A DNA stretch of 64,000 nt from JANQPX01 sp050633905 (GCA_050633905.1 JBOEHJ010000094.1:1-64000); one strand, 5' to 3'. Shown: positions 16,640 to 25,948, counted from the first letter of the stretch. The notes: generated by a model not told the origin, from the sequence alone. Numbers and translations are program-made.

Positions 16640-17533
16640 ATGGACGAAGTTGGCCTGATCGCGAGTATACTCTACCAGTTCGGCACCAACGCTGCTTTTC
16701 TGCTGCTGGCGGCGCTCGGTCTGATTGTGATCCTTGGAATGATGAACATCATCAACCTCGCCCATGGTGAGCTGATGATGCTTGGAGCCTACGTCGCGAC
16801 CGTGGTGTTTCAACTAGGCGTGCCCTTCTGGCTCGCGGTGATCATCGCCTTCGTCGTTGTCGGGCTGATTGGTGCTGTCATGGAGCGCTTGATTGTCCGT
16901 CGTTTCTATGGTCGCGAGCTTGGAGCGCTCGTGGTCACCTGGGGCATCAGCTTGATCCTTGCCCAGGGTGCGCTCCTTCTCCTCGGCCCGTTTATGCCTG
17001 CGATCCCGATTCCGGGTGGTTCCTTCGCCATTGGCCCCTATTCCTTTTCCGCCTACTGGATCGCCCTGATCGTGATTTCAGTCCTGGTGATCGTCGCACT
17101 TTGGTGGCTCTACAATCGGACCGAGATTGGCCTGCAGGCACGCGCCACCATGCAGAACGCAGCGATGGCGAAGGCGCTGGGTGTCGACACTGGCCGTATC
17201 TACATGCTGACGTTCAGCCTCGGTGCTGGGCTTGCCGGCATGTCCGGTGCCTTGATGGCGCCGACCACCTCAATTCAACCCTTCATGGGCCAGCAGTTCG
17301 TGGCGCCCGCCTTCATCACCGTGGTGGTCGGAGGCGCAACCAACGTTATCGCTGGTGCGCTGGGCAGCAGTCTCCTCCTGTCACTCGTGAAGACGCCAAT
17401 CGGCTTCTGGTTTGGTGCCTTCATGGGCACGGTCACACTACTCCTAGCGGCACTGATCATCATCCGCCTGATCCCGGACGGGATCTCCGCCGCCATACAG
17501 CGGCGGTTTGATCGCAGCGTCGGCGGAAGCTGA
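16640..17533 (+). CDS. urtB: Urea/amide ABC transporter permease UrtB (LivH family)
   Basis: A 297-residue branched-chain-type permease with eight or so hydrophobic segments. It shows the LivH/UrtB motif MMNIINLAHGELMMLGAY near residue 35 and the EAA-like coupling loop ARATMQNAAMAKALGVDT. The ribosome site GACCGGAGG precedes the ATG. It lies 67 bp behind the binding-protein gene and 6 bp before urtC. Confidence 0.88.
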   Translation: MDEVGLIASILYQFGTNAAFLLLAALGLIVILGMMNIINLAHGELMMLGAYVATVVFQLGVPFWLAVIIAFVVVGLIGAVMERLIVRRFYGRELGALVVTWGISLILAQGALLLLGPFMPAIPIPGGSFAIGPYSFSAYWIALIVISVLVIVALWWLYNRTEIGLQARATMQNAAMAKALGVDTGRIYMLTFSLGAGLAGMSGALMAPTTSIQPFMGQQFVAPAFITVVVGGATNVIAGALGSSLLLSLVKTPIGFWFGAFMGTVTLLLAALIIIRLIPDGISAAIQRRFDRSVGGS

Positions 17534-17539
17534 GTAGCC

Positions 17540-18565
17540 ATGCGCCTTCTTCAGCTCATCACCGGCGAGGAAGATATCGGTAAAGGCCCATTATTCTGGA
17601 CCGCCTTCATCCTGCTTGTCGCCGCCTTTCTTGCCGTGCCAGCATTTCTGACCGAATTCGAGGCTTACAATATCAGCTTCTATCTTCTGAATATCCCAAT
17701 GGCGCTGGGCCTTTGTTTGCTTTGGGGATATTGCGGCGTCTTGAGCTTTGGTCAGGTCGCCTATTTCGGTATTGCCGGCTACGTCTACGGCATCATTGCC
17801 GGCAACATGGTCGGCAATCCAACAGGCCCGCTGATCGGTGCGCTCGGCGGTCTTTCGGCGGCAGCGCTCATCGCGGGGATTTTCGGTTACTTCATTTTCT
17901 ATGCACGCGTGCAGAGCTGGATCGTACCAATCCTTACTCTGGTGCTGACGCTCCTACTTGAAACCTTCCTTGGGCAAACTGCAGGCTATCAATGGCGGGT
18001 CGGCAGCGTGCAGCTCGGCGGTTATAACGGCATGACCGGCATACCGAGTTTCCAGCTCGGGTCCTTCGTCTTCTTTGGCTTTTCATTCTTCTATTACGTC
18101 CTGATCCTGGTCATTATCTGCTATATCGGCTGCCGCATGCTGGTCAATGCTCGCTTCGGCAAGGTCCTCCTCGCTATCCGCGAGGACGCGCTCAGGACTG
18201 AGATGCTCGGCTATGACATTCGTTTTCGCCAGTGGCTGACCTTCGTGATCGCCGCCCTCCTCGCCGGCCTTTCCGGTCTGCTCTATGTGCAGTGGGGCAA
18301 TTACATCACGCCTACTCAGGTAGGCCTCCTGCAAGCTGCACTCCCGATCATCTGGGTCGCGGTTGGCGGGCGAGACAAGCTCTTTGCCGTGCTGGTCGCA
18401 ACTTATGCCCTGAACTGGCTGAACTATACGCTTGCTTCCCAAGGCAATCAGTACGCGCTGGTGATCATTGGGGCCCTACTGGTCTTGGTGATGACGTTCT
18501 TTCCGCGCGGTATCATTGTCACCGTAGCCGACTGGTTCGCCAGCCGACGTTGGAGGTCGGCATGA
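17540..18565 (+). CDS. urtC: Urea/amide ABC transporter permease UrtC (LivM family)
   Basis: A 341-residue permease. It carries GLCLLWGYCGVLSFGQVAYF, the LivM/UrtC signature, around residues 56-75, and the coupling loop FGKVLLAIREDALRTEMLGY. Predicted topology is ten helices. The last codons overlap the start of urtD by 4 bp, indicating translational coupling. Confidence 0.88.
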   Translation: MRLLQLITGEEDIGKGPLFWTAFILLVAAFLAVPAFLTEFEAYNISFYLLNIPMALGLCLLWGYCGVLSFGQVAYFGIAGYVYGIIAGNMVGNPTGPLIGALGGLSAAALIAGIFGYFIFYARVQSWIVPILTLVLTLLLETFLGQTAGYQWRVGSVQLGGYNGMTGIPSFQLGSFVFFGFSFFYYVLILVIICYIGCRMLVNARFGKVLLAIREDALRTEMLGYDIRFRQWLTFVIAALLAGLSGLLYVQWGNYITPTQVGLLQAALPIIWVAVGGRDKLFAVLVATYALNWLNYTLASQGNQYALVIIGALLVLVMTFFPRGIIVTVADWFASRRWRSA

Positions 18566-19284
18566 CCAGCTCGGTCCTCGCGACTGAACATCTCGCCAAG
18601 CGCTTCGGCGGCGTGATCGCGACCGATGATGTCAGTATTGCGGTCGAAACGGGCGGTCTTCTTTGCATTATCGGTCCCAACGGAGCCGGCAAATCGACCT
18701 TTTTCTCGCTCCTTTGTGGCATACAACAGCCGGATGCAGGGCGCATTCTCTTCAGGGGAGAAGACATAACCCACCTCCCGTCATTCGCCCGCGTACAAAA
18801 AGGTCTCGGGCTGACATTCCAGACCAATCGCAGCTTCGTAGAACTGGATGTCAGCCAGAACCTGGCCATTCCCATGGCGGCGATGCGTGCGGCGCGCGGC
18901 ACCGAGGCTGAAGAACGTTACCGGTACGCGCTCGATCTCTTCGATCTATCGGAGAATGATCCTACTCCGGTTCGCGAACTTGCCCATGACCGTCGCCAGT
19001 GGCTGGAGATTTTGATGGTGCTGGCAGGCGGACCGGACGTTCTTCTCCTCGATGAACCGACCGCCGGCATGTCACCCGAGGAGACTAGCCGAACAGCGAG
19101 TGTGCTTCGTCATCTGAACGAAACCGGTCTCACAATCATTGTGGTCGAGCACGACATCGCGTTCGTGCGCGAGGTGGCGCGACGAGTGACGGTTCTGCAT
19201 CAGGGCCGAGTGTTTGCGGACGGTGGGCTGGATGACATCACCACGCGCCAGGACGTACGCGACATCTATCTGGGGAGAGCGTGA
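18562..19284 (+). CDS. urtD: Urea/amide ABC transporter ATP-binding protein UrtD
   Basis: A 240-residue ATPase. It has Walker A GPNGAGKST, Walker B LLLDEPTAGM with catalytic Glu, and the H-loop His in VVEHDIAFV. The signature region reads VRELAHDRRQWLEI, where relatives have LSHGQKQWLEI or LAYGQQ; the glycine that contacts ATP is replaced by Asp. The frame remains open far upstream, but the ATG at 18562, overlapping the urtC stop, gives the normal length. It pairs with UrtE, whose signature LSGGQ is intact. Confidence 0.87.
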   Translation: MTSSVLATEHLAKRFGGVIATDDVSIAVETGGLLCIIGPNGAGKSTFFSLLCGIQQPDAGRILFRGEDITHLPSFARVQKGLGLTFQTNRSFVELDVSQNLAIPMAAMRAARGTEAEERYRYALDLFDLSENDPTPVRELAHDRRQWLEILMVLAGGPDVLLLDEPTAGMSPEETSRTASVLRHLNETGLTIIVVEHDIAFVREVARRVTVLHQGRVFADGGLDDITTRQDVRDIYLGRA

Positions 19285-19288
19285 CGCC

Positions 19289-19990
19289 ATGCTGCTCCAG
19301 GCATCTAACCTTCACGCAGGCTATGGCGCAGGCGACGTGCTCCAAGGCGTCGGCATTAAGGTGGATGCGGGCGAGATCGTCGGCGTCGTCGGGCGAAACG
19401 GTGTCGGCAAGTCGACACTGATGAAGTGCCTGATCGGCCTTTTGCCCATCCGCGGTGGCAGTGTCATCTTGGGCGGCACCGACATCACCGCCGAACCTGC
19501 TGACAGGCGTGCTCGCCGTGGCATCGGCTATGTGCCACAGGGCCGCGAAATCTTCGCTCATATGACGGTCCGGGACAATCTGCGCATGGGCCGGCTGATC
19601 AACAGCGCCAAGTTGGCGCTCGCGTTCGATCAGGTGTTCGGCCACTTCCCCTTTCTCGAAGAACGTCTTGCCCAACGGGCCGGCACGCTTTCGGGCGGCC
19701 AGCAAGAAATGCTGGCGATTGCGCGAGCGCTGATCGGAAGTCCCGATCTGATCCTGCTCGATGAGCCTTCGGACGGCGTGCAGCCCTCCATTGTCCAGGA
19801 GATCGGCGAGTTCCTGTTACGTCTGGTCGCCGAGCGACCCATAGGCATCCTCATTGTCGAGCAGAATATCGATCTGCTGCAGACAGTCGCATCACGCGCC
19901 TATGCCATGGACAAGGGCCGCATCGTGCAACCGCTGGACAAGGCGATGATCGACGATACCGAAACTCTCACCCACCATCTGGCGCTCTGA
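19289..19990 (+). CDS. urtE: Urea/amide ABC transporter ATP-binding protein UrtE
   Basis: A 233-residue LivF-type ATPase. It has Walker A GRNGVGKST, signature LSGGQQEMLAIARAL, Walker B LILLDEPSDGVQPSI, and Gln in place of the H-loop His (VEQNIDLL), as is normal in LivF/UrtE proteins. The ATG at 19289 follows the urtD stop by 4 bp; a longer open frame upstream lies inside urtD and is not needed. The segment LDEPSDGVQPSI is characteristic of UrtE. Confidence 0.88.
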   Translation: MLLQASNLHAGYGAGDVLQGVGIKVDAGEIVGVVGRNGVGKSTLMKCLIGLLPIRGGSVILGGTDITAEPADRRARRGIGYVPQGREIFAHMTVRDNLRMGRLINSAKLALAFDQVFGHFPFLEERLAQRAGTLSGGQQEMLAIARALIGSPDLILLDEPSDGVQPSIVQEIGEFLLRLVAERPIGILIVEQNIDLLQTVASRAYAMDKGRIVQPLDKAMIDDTETLTHHLAL

Positions 19991-20004
19991 TAAGGGAGGC
20001 AAAC

Positions 20005-20994
20005 ATGAGCTCCTGGCTAGACCAATCCTATATGGGCCGAAAAGCGATTGCTAAGGGCAAACCTGGCACCACCCATCAGCTGACCGAGGCAAAGCAGGGC
20101 AAGTACCACTATGTCTATGGTCCCTATGCCGACCCCGTGATGCAGATCAAACCTGGCGATATCGTGGTCGCCGAGACCCACGACGCCTTCGAAGGCGCCC
20201 TCAGGAAAGAGAGCGACAAGCCCTCCGAACTGCTAAACGTGCCGTTCCTGAACCCGCAATGCGGACCGATCGCAGTTGAGGGAGCGGAAAAGGGCGATGT
20301 GCTTTGCGTCTACATCCACGATATCCAGCCGCGCGGCCCGCAGCCGGTCGGCACCACGGCGCTGATTACCGAGTTCGGCGGTCTGGTTGCCACCGGTAAC
20401 ACGGCCCTCTTAAATCCGCCTCTCCCTGAGCGGGTCAAGAAGATGGAAGTCACGAACAAAGGCATCAAATTCAACAAGAACATCACGCTCCCCTACGAGC
20501 CCTTCATCGGCACGCTCGGCGTCAGCCCGGAGATCGAGGCCGTGACCTCTCTGCAGCCGGATTATTGGGGTGGCAATATGGATCTGCCGGATGTGGCGCC
20601 GGGGGCCGTCGTCTATTTTCCGGTCCATCACAAGCATGCCTATCTCTATCTCGGCGATTGCCACGGGACCCAGGGCGACGGCGAGCTCTGTGGCGTCGCG
20701 GTCGAGATCCCCTCGACCACCACCATCCAGGTCGACCTGATCAAGAATTGGCAGATCGCCTGGCCGCGGTTGGAGAACGAGCAGTTCATCATGACTATCG
20801 GCAGCACACGCCCGATGGAGGATGCGGCGCGCATTGCATACCGCGAACTGATCCGCTGGATGGTCGCAGATTTCGGCTTCGATGAAGTCGAGGCCTACTT
20901 CCTTCTTACTCAGGCGGGCCGCGTTCGCCTTGGCAATATGGTCGATCCGAAATACACGCTCGGGGCGTCGTTGTTGAAAGAATATCTAGACTGA
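20005..20994 (+). CDS. fmdA: Acetamidase/formamidase family protein
   Basis: A 329-residue amidohydrolase that would release ammonia from formamide, acetamide or similar amides in the cytoplasm. Family marks are CGPIAVEGAEKGDVLCVYI, the GGNMDLPDVAPGA segment, VYFPVHHKHAYLYLGDCHGT and QGDGELCG. A good ribosome site (AAGGGAGG) precedes the ATG. It directly follows the five transporter genes, so the importer most likely delivers its substrate. Which amide is preferred cannot be read. Confidence 0.87.
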   Translation: MSSWLDQSYMGRKAIAKGKPGTTHQLTEAKQGKYHYVYGPYADPVMQIKPGDIVVAETHDAFEGALRKESDKPSELLNVPFLNPQCGPIAVEGAEKGDVLCVYIHDIQPRGPQPVGTTALITEFGGLVATGNTALLNPPLPERVKKMEVTNKGIKFNKNITLPYEPFIGTLGVSPEIEAVTSLQPDYWGGNMDLPDVAPGAVVYFPVHHKHAYLYLGDCHGTQGDGELCGVAVEIPSTTTIQVDLIKNWQIAWPRLENEQFIMTIGSTRPMEDAARIAYRELIRWMVADFGFDEVEAYFLLTQAGRVRLGNMVDPKYTLGASLLKEYLD

Positions 20995-21057
20995 ACTGCG
21001 ACGGCTGTTCGGATGCAGCATTCCGTGTGATGGTCGAACATCACTGGGAGGCTGAAG

Positions 21058-21705
21058 ATGCTGCTGACGGGATTTCAAAGCTATGGCGAGCGGGCGATCA
21101 ACCCGGCCGAGGAGATCGTCAAACGGCTCGATGGCCGAGAGATCGGCGGTGAGCGTGTCAACGTTCGTATCTTGCCGGTCGATTATCGAGCGCTGGAGCC
21201 TGCGATCCAAGAAGCGATCCGCGAGACGACGCCGTCCGCCGTCATCTGCCTCGGGCTTTGCCCGGGCGCACCGATGATCCGGTTAGAGCGTGTCGCGGTC
21301 AACGTTGCCGACTTTGAAATTGCCGATAATGTCGGCGAGATCGCCAAGGAGCCACTGATTGTGGACGGCGATGCTGCTTATCTAAGCACGCTCCCTTTGG
21401 ATGCCATCCAGAACCGCCTGTTAGCCGCTGGCATCCCCTCACAGCTCTCCGGCACAGCAGGCGCATTTCTCTGCAATGCCTTGATGTACCACGCCCTGCG
21501 AGCCAGCGCCGATCAACCCCCGCCGCGCGGGTGCGGCTTTATTCATGTGCCCTATTTGCCGGAGCAGGTTGCCCAGATGATCGAGGCGACCAGAGACGGC
21601 GCCAAGCTGGAGCTGCATCAGCGCGGCGACCTTGCGTCGATGAGCCTAGACGTCATGGTTCAGGCGATTGGGCTCGCCATCGAAGCGACGCTAGATCAGC
21701 GCTGA
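21058..21705 (+). CDS. pcp: Pyroglutamyl-peptidase I (peptidase family C15)
   Basis: A 215-residue cysteine peptidase with the C15 start LLTGFQSYGERAINPAEEIV. The catalytic Glu lies in MIRLERVAVN, the catalytic Cys in GTAGAFLCNALMYHAL and the His in GFIHVPYLPEQV. It removes N-terminal 5-oxoproline, itself a cyclic amide. It is the last gene of the amide operon (63 bp after the amidase), with ribosome site GGGAGG. Its 3' end overlaps the end of a truncated HAD gene on the other strand. Confidence 0.85.
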   Translation: MLLTGFQSYGERAINPAEEIVKRLDGREIGGERVNVRILPVDYRALEPAIQEAIRETTPSAVICLGLCPGAPMIRLERVAVNVADFEIADNVGEIAKEPLIVDGDAAYLSTLPLDAIQNRLLAAGIPSQLSGTAGAFLCNALMYHALRASADQPPPRGCGFIHVPYLPEQVAQMIEATRDGAKLELHQRGDLASMSLDVMVQAIGLAIEATLDQR

Positions 21706-22111
21706 ACGCAACACCTTCAAACCATGCAGCCAGACCACCAACGATCAAGGTGTCATTCATGCGTTGGACGGAAGCGCCGGTGGCGATGGCCATAGCGATG
21801 CCCTCTTTCTTGAGGGCCCTAAGCATTTCGATGACACCATCGATCAGCTGCAGCTCTTCACGATAAATGTCGACGAGCCGGGCGTCGACGCGGTCAACGA
21901 AATCCGGAGGGTAGGTGCGACCGCTGCGTCCGGCGACCTCCTCGCAAATGATGTGCATCGACACGCCGAGAAAGCGCTCACGAATTTCGTCGGTGGTGAC
22001 ATCTGTGATCCCCACCTCGTGCATCACCTGGACGATGGCCTGCATGGCAAGCGGCTCACTATCAACAAGGCAGCCATCCAGATCAAAAATCACTGCTGCA
22101 GGAGGTGCCAT
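21653..22111 (-). pseudogene. HAD-superfamily phosphatase, 3'-truncated
   Basis: The frame encodes the N-terminal two thirds of a beta-phosphoglucomutase-like HAD hydrolase. It has motif I VIFDLDGCLVDSEP with both Asp, a helical cap and motif II AIATGAS. After EGVAFSADLAS it runs antisense into pcp and stops. The usual GKPAPDIFL (motif III Lys) and the acidic motif IV are missing. The normal length is about 220 residues; here 152. The break coincides with the pcp stop region, so a deletion probably fused the two loci. It may once have served the sugar operon upstream. Confidence 0.7.
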
Positions 22112-22250
22112 TGTCGGATTCTTAGCTCAGATTTGCCGTTCGGCCCTGAGATCGAACAGCTGAGGGGTATTGAGTTTGATGTCGTTCAATGTTTTTTCCG
22201 TTTCGTTTTTTGGCTTGAGTCTCGGTAAAGCAGGTTTCGCCTTGTCGGTC

Positions 22251-23744
22251 TCAGCTGGTTGCCAGCTCCATCACCGACACGTCATTGGCCTCGGCCCTGT
22301 CTAAAATGCCGGTCTGCCGACCGTGCGACATAACCATGATGCGATTCGAGACGCCCAACACTTCCTCAAGATCGGAGCTGACGACGATGACCGCAACGCC
22401 TTGCTCGGCAAGTTCCACGATGAGGTCATAAATCGAGGACCGTGCCCCAACGTCGATGCCGCGTGTCGGTTCATCAAGAAGGACGACGCGCGGATTTCTG
22501 GCGAGCCATTTTGCCAGAACGATCTTCTGTTGGTTGCCACCGGACATTTCGTCTGCACTCTGGTATCCTCGGCCTTTGACTCCAAATTTTCCAATGACTT
22601 CGTCTGCAAACTTTCTGACCCGAGTGCCGCTCACCCAACCGGATGTCGTGACGGATTCAAAGTTCGAATAAGCGATGTTGTCCTTGATACTATGGCCAAG
22701 AACCAGACCATGTAGTTTTCGGTCTTCGGGAACCAGCACGATGCCATTCCTGATCGAACCGCGTGGATGGCGCGGCGTGATGTCTTCTCCATTAAGGTAG
22801 ACCTGCCCAGTGGCAATCGGATCGGCGCCTGCGATAGCGCGCACGACCTCTGTGCGGCCGGCGCCGACCAGGCCTGCGATGCCCAGAATTTCGCCCTTTT
22901 TGACCTCGAAGTTCACGTTGGAAAACGCGCCGCGCGCCGACGAAAGATCCCTGACCTCGAGTACCGTTTCGTCGGCCGGAGTCGGAAGAGCTGGGAACAT
23001 GCGATCCATGCTGCGGCCGACCATGGCCTCGACGATGGTCCGCACCGGCAAATCGGCGGTGTCGAACTCTTGGACCTTGTCGCCGTCGCGCAAGACTACA
23101 ATTCGGTCGGCGATCTGCTTGATTTCCTCGAGGCGGTGAGAGATGTAAATGATCCCAACGCCTTCGGACTTGAGATTCTCGATCTGTTTGAACAAAAGCT
23201 TGGTTTCCGCGCCGCCGAGTGCGGCAGTCGGCTCGTCAAGAATGAGCAATTTGGCGTTCAGCGTCAGCGCCTTGGCAATTTCGATCAGTTGTTGGCTGGC
23301 CGTCGGCAGACCCTCCACGACTCGTTTGGGCGAGATATCAAGCCCAAGTCTTTCAATTCCTTGGTGGGCGCGTTCTTCCATTTCCTTGCGATCGACACGA
23401 CCGCCTTTCATCGGGTAGCGGCCGACAAAGATGTTTTCTGCGATCGACAGATGCGGAAGCAGCAGCAATTCCTGGTGAATCATGCCGATGCCCGAGTCGA
23501 TGGCCTCCCGAGGGTTGGCGGGCGCGTAGTTCGTACCCTGCCAGATCATCTCACCAGAACTCGGGAGGACGGTGCCGGAGATGACGTTTGAAACCGTCGA
23601 CTTGCCAGCGCCGTTCTCGCCAAGCAGCGCCACGACTTCGCCCGCATAAACGTCCATGTCGATTCCATGTAAAACTTCGGTTGGTCCGTAGGATTTGCGG
23701 ATGCCTCGAAGGGACAGGATCGGAGACGGTCTTTCGGTTGTCAT
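22251..23744 (-). CDS. Sugar ABC transporter ATP-binding protein (RbsA/MglA type)
   Basis: A 497-residue double-domain ATPase. The N-half has Walker A GENGAGKST, the family-typical signature LPTASQQLIEIAKAL, and LLILDEPTAALG. The C-half has the usual degenerate Walker A GLVGAGRTEVVRAI and an intact signature MSGGNQQKIVLAKWL with LLDEPTRGIDVG. This architecture is specific to pentose/galactose-type importers. It is the last gene of the permease, binding protein, ATPase operon. Confidence 0.9.
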   Translation of the reverse strand: MTTERPSPILSLRGIRKSYGPTEVLHGIDMDVYAGEVVALLGENGAGKSTVSNVISGTVLPSSGEMIWQGTNYAPANPREAIDSGIGMIHQELLLLPHLSIAENIFVGRYPMKGGRVDRKEMEERAHQGIERLGLDISPKRVVEGLPTASQQLIEIAKALTLNAKLLILDEPTAALGGAETKLLFKQIENLKSEGVGIIYISHRLEEIKQIADRIVVLRDGDKVQEFDTADLPVRTIVEAMVGRSMDRMFPALPTPADETVLEVRDLSSARGAFSNVNFEVKKGEILGIAGLVGAGRTEVVRAIAGADPIATGQVYLNGEDITPRHPRGSIRNGIVLVPEDRKLHGLVLGHSIKDNIAYSNFESVTTSGWVSGTRVRKFADEVIGKFGVKGRGYQSADEMSGGNQQKIVLAKWLARNPRVVLLDEPTRGIDVGARSSIYDLIVELAEQGVAVIVVSSDLEEVLGVSNRIMVMSHGRQTGILDRAEANDVSVMELATS

Positions 23745-23786
23745 GGCGCTGCTATTCTCGAAGTGGTGCTTGCTACTAGTGCAGAC

Positions 23787-24728
23787 CTACGGGTGTTTTT
23801 CCACGAACTTCGGCGCGTCCTCACATGTAGTCAGCACGGCGTTCGGGATTTGCAGTGCAGGAACCGACGCACCATGTGCAACCGCGATCGCCGAGTTCAC
23901 CGCCAGCACACCCATCGCCTGGGTGCTTTGCGTTGCCGTCACGATGAACGGCGTGTCGCACTTGGTCAGCGATTCTAGCGCGCCGGTGTCACCATCATAG
24001 CCACCGACGACAATCTGATCCGAGAGGCCAGCACCTTCGACCGCCTTGGCAGCACCCATGGCGATGGCATCAGCCTGACCGAAGATGATCTTGATGTCGG
24101 GATGGGCCTGCAGCATGTTCTGACCGATCGAGAAGCCTTCATCAGGCGACCACATTTGGGTCCACTGCTGCGCGACCAGCTCAATGCCCGGGTTCTCATC
24201 AATGGCCATCTTGCAGCCTTCGAAGCGTTGAACCTCAGGCGTTGTGCCCTTCTGGCCATGAATGATGACCATTTTGCCTTCGCCCTCGGCAAGGCCGATT
24301 AGGTGAGAGCAAACCTGGTACGATGACAAAACGTTTTCACCATAAATCGCCGTGTCACCCGGTTCGCCTTCTGGCTGACGGTCAACGTTGATAACCGGGA
24401 TGCCTTCAGCTCGCGCAAGGCGGGTCGGAACCGTTGCAGCGGCAGCACCGGCCGGGATGTAGATGAAGGCATCGATGCCCTGGGTCAACAAATCCTGCAC
24501 CTGGCTGACCTGAGTATTGGTGTCGCCCTTGGCATCGACGGTAATGACTTCGATGCCGAGTTTCGCCGCATAGCCCTCAACACCCTGTTTGATCTGGTTG
24601 AAATAGTCTGCCTGCAGGTTCGGAACAGCCAGGCCGATCTTTTTGATCCCGACATCTTGTGCCGAAGCGGCGCCGGCCATAGCAGTCACTGCGGCTGTGG
24701 CGAGCACGGTCTTGATATTGAAATTCAT
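23787..24728 (-). CDS. Sugar ABC transporter substrate-binding protein (RbsB type)
   Basis: A 313-residue type I binding protein with signal peptide (MNFNIKTVLATAAVTAMAGA then ASAQ). The ATG at 24728 is chosen because GGAGGAG lies upstream; the frame continues 39 codons further without a better site. Family marks are GLAVPNLQADYFNQIKQG, VDAKGDTNTQVSQVQDLL, PVINVDRQ, FGQADAIAMGA and VGGYDGD. Sugar identity is unknown; the neighbouring pathway suggests a pentose, apiose or polyol. Confidence 0.87.
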   Translation of the reverse strand: MNFNIKTVLATAAVTAMAGAASAQDVGIKKIGLAVPNLQADYFNQIKQGVEGYAAKLGIEVITVDAKGDTNTQVSQVQDLLTQGIDAFIYIPAGAAAATVPTRLARAEGIPVINVDRQPEGEPGDTAIYGENVLSSYQVCSHLIGLAEGEGKMVIIHGQKGTTPEVQRFEGCKMAIDENPGIELVAQQWTQMWSPDEGFSIGQNMLQAHPDIKIIFGQADAIAMGAAKAVEGAGLSDQIVVGGYDGDTGALESLTKCDTPFIVTATQSTQAMGVLAVNSAIAVAHGASVPALQIPNAVLTTCEDAPKFVEKHP

Positions 24729-24783
24729 GGATTTCTCCTCCTTGATTGTATGGGGTCGTTGCGTTTGCTTTTGACCCATGTGT

Positions 24784-24835
24784 GTCCGATCACTTCGGAC
24801 CATCCCTTTGGGAAGCGAAGGTTGCTCCGCTTCCC
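24784..24835 (-). promoter_or_regulatory. Two intercistronic stem-loops between permease and binding-protein genes
   Basis: GGGAAGCG pairs with CGCTTCCC (24810-24817 with 24828-24835), and GTCCGA pairs with TCGGAC (24784-24789 with 24795-24800). Both lie in the 113-bp gap between the permease and the binding-protein gene. Neither is followed by a T-run in the transcribed direction, so processing or differential stability is more likely than termination. Confidence 0.5.
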
Positions 24836-24841
24836 AGGATC

Positions 24842-25825
24842 TCATTTTCCTCTGTGCTTGAATGTCTCGGCCGCCACCGCCAGTACAATCACCGAGCCGA
24901 TGATCACCGCTTGCAGAAACGGGGAAACACTGAGCAGATTGAGACCATTGCGCAGCACGCCGATGATCAGCACGCCAATGATTGTACCGCCTACGCCGCC
25001 GGTGCCGCCTGACAGGCTGGTTCCGCCGATGACCACAGCAGCGATGGCATCGAGCTCATAGGCGACCCCGATGCTCGGTTGAACCGCGTCCAGGCGGGCC
25101 GCCAGCATGACACCAGCCAAACCGGAGAGCGTGGCGCACATCGTGTAGACCAGAACGGTCGCGCGCTTCACGTTGATACCAGCAAGGCGCGCCACTTCAG
25201 GATTGCCGCCGATCGCATAGAGTGCTCGACCTCCCTCACGGTATCGCTGGTAGAGGACTGCGACGACAAAGACGACGAGCATCACCGCCACTGTCATGGT
25301 GAGGAAACCACCGTAACGGATAATGGCGCCCAAGTTGAACCACGGCGGAAAGCCGATGATTTGCGAGCCATCCGTGATCATATTGGCAAGTCCACGCGCG
25401 ATGGACATCATCGCGAGCGTTGCGATGAACGGCGGGACCTTGAACTCGGTGATCATCAGCCCCGAGATGAGCCCGGCAACAGCCGCAGCAACAAGCGCAC
25501 CGGGGATGGCGATACCCATGGGCATGCCTGCCTCGACATTGAGGTAACCCAGCACCATCATCGCTAGCGCCAATACTGAACCGACCGAGAGGTCGATACC
25601 GGCGATCAGGATAACGAACGTCATGCCTACGGCGATGATTCCGATAACGGTAATCTGGTCGAGGATGTTGAGGAAGTTGCGGATCGACAGAAACGAGTCC
25701 GTTGCGAGGCTCAGGAAGACACAGAGGAGTAGAAGCCCGATCAAGGGACCGGTAGCGCCGCGCAAGGAGAACAGCATCTTGATGCTTGGCGCTTCAGCAG
25801 GACCTGCTACGATCGAGTTGCGCAT
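24842..25825 (-). CDS. Sugar ABC transporter permease (RbsC type)
   Basis: A 327-residue permease with about ten helices and the RbsC features AGIDLSVGSVLALAMM in the first third, GGNPEVARLAGINVKRATVL as coupling loop, and AAVVIGGTSLSGGTGGVGGT near the end. It is the first gene of its operon. A consensus-like promoter lies at 25867-25896, divergent from the transketolase genes. Confidence 0.9.
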   Translation of the reverse strand: MRNSIVAGPAEAPSIKMLFSLRGATGPLIGLLLLCVFLSLATDSFLSIRNFLNILDQITVIGIIAVGMTFVILIAGIDLSVGSVLALAMMVLGYLNVEAGMPMGIAIPGALVAAAVAGLISGLMITEFKVPPFIATLAMMSIARGLANMITDGSQIIGFPPWFNLGAIIRYGGFLTMTVAVMLVVFVVAVLYQRYREGGRALYAIGGNPEVARLAGINVKRATVLVYTMCATLSGLAGVMLAARLDAVQPSIGVAYELDAIAAVVIGGTSLSGGTGGVGGTIIGVLIIGVLRNGLNLLSVSPFLQAVIIGSVIVLAVAAETFKHRGK

Positions 25826-25866
25826 ACATCTCCCCTAGTGCATATTTATTCATTGATAACTCTTAG

Positions 25867-25896
25867 TTTATACTTTGATCTGTTAAAGAGTGTCAA
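25867..25896 (-). promoter_or_regulatory. Sigma70-type promoter for the RbsC-type operon
   Basis: On the minus strand TTGACA (25896-25891) and TATAAA (25872-25867) are separated by 18 bp. Both hexamers are close to consensus, and the -10 element lies about 40 bp before the permease start codon. Confidence 0.65.
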
Positions 25897-25909
25897 CTGT
25901 TGAGCCAAT

Positions 25910-25929
25910 TCTCCCGCAGCTTTGGGAGA
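25910..25929. promoter_or_regulatory. Inverted repeat between divergent sugar promoters
   Basis: TCTCCC and GGGAGA flank an 8-bp spacer. The repeat sits between the two divergent promoters, the right place for a shared operator. The SorC-type regulator at 29318 is the likely binder, by location only. Confidence 0.45.
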
Positions 25930-25948
25930 TTTGCGCATTCGTCATCGC

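Noticed and set aside
15202..16641. Long open frame antisense to the urtA-like gene (479 codons)
   Set aside because: It mirrors a well-supported gene on the + strand, has no recognisable domain and arises from high G+C codon use.
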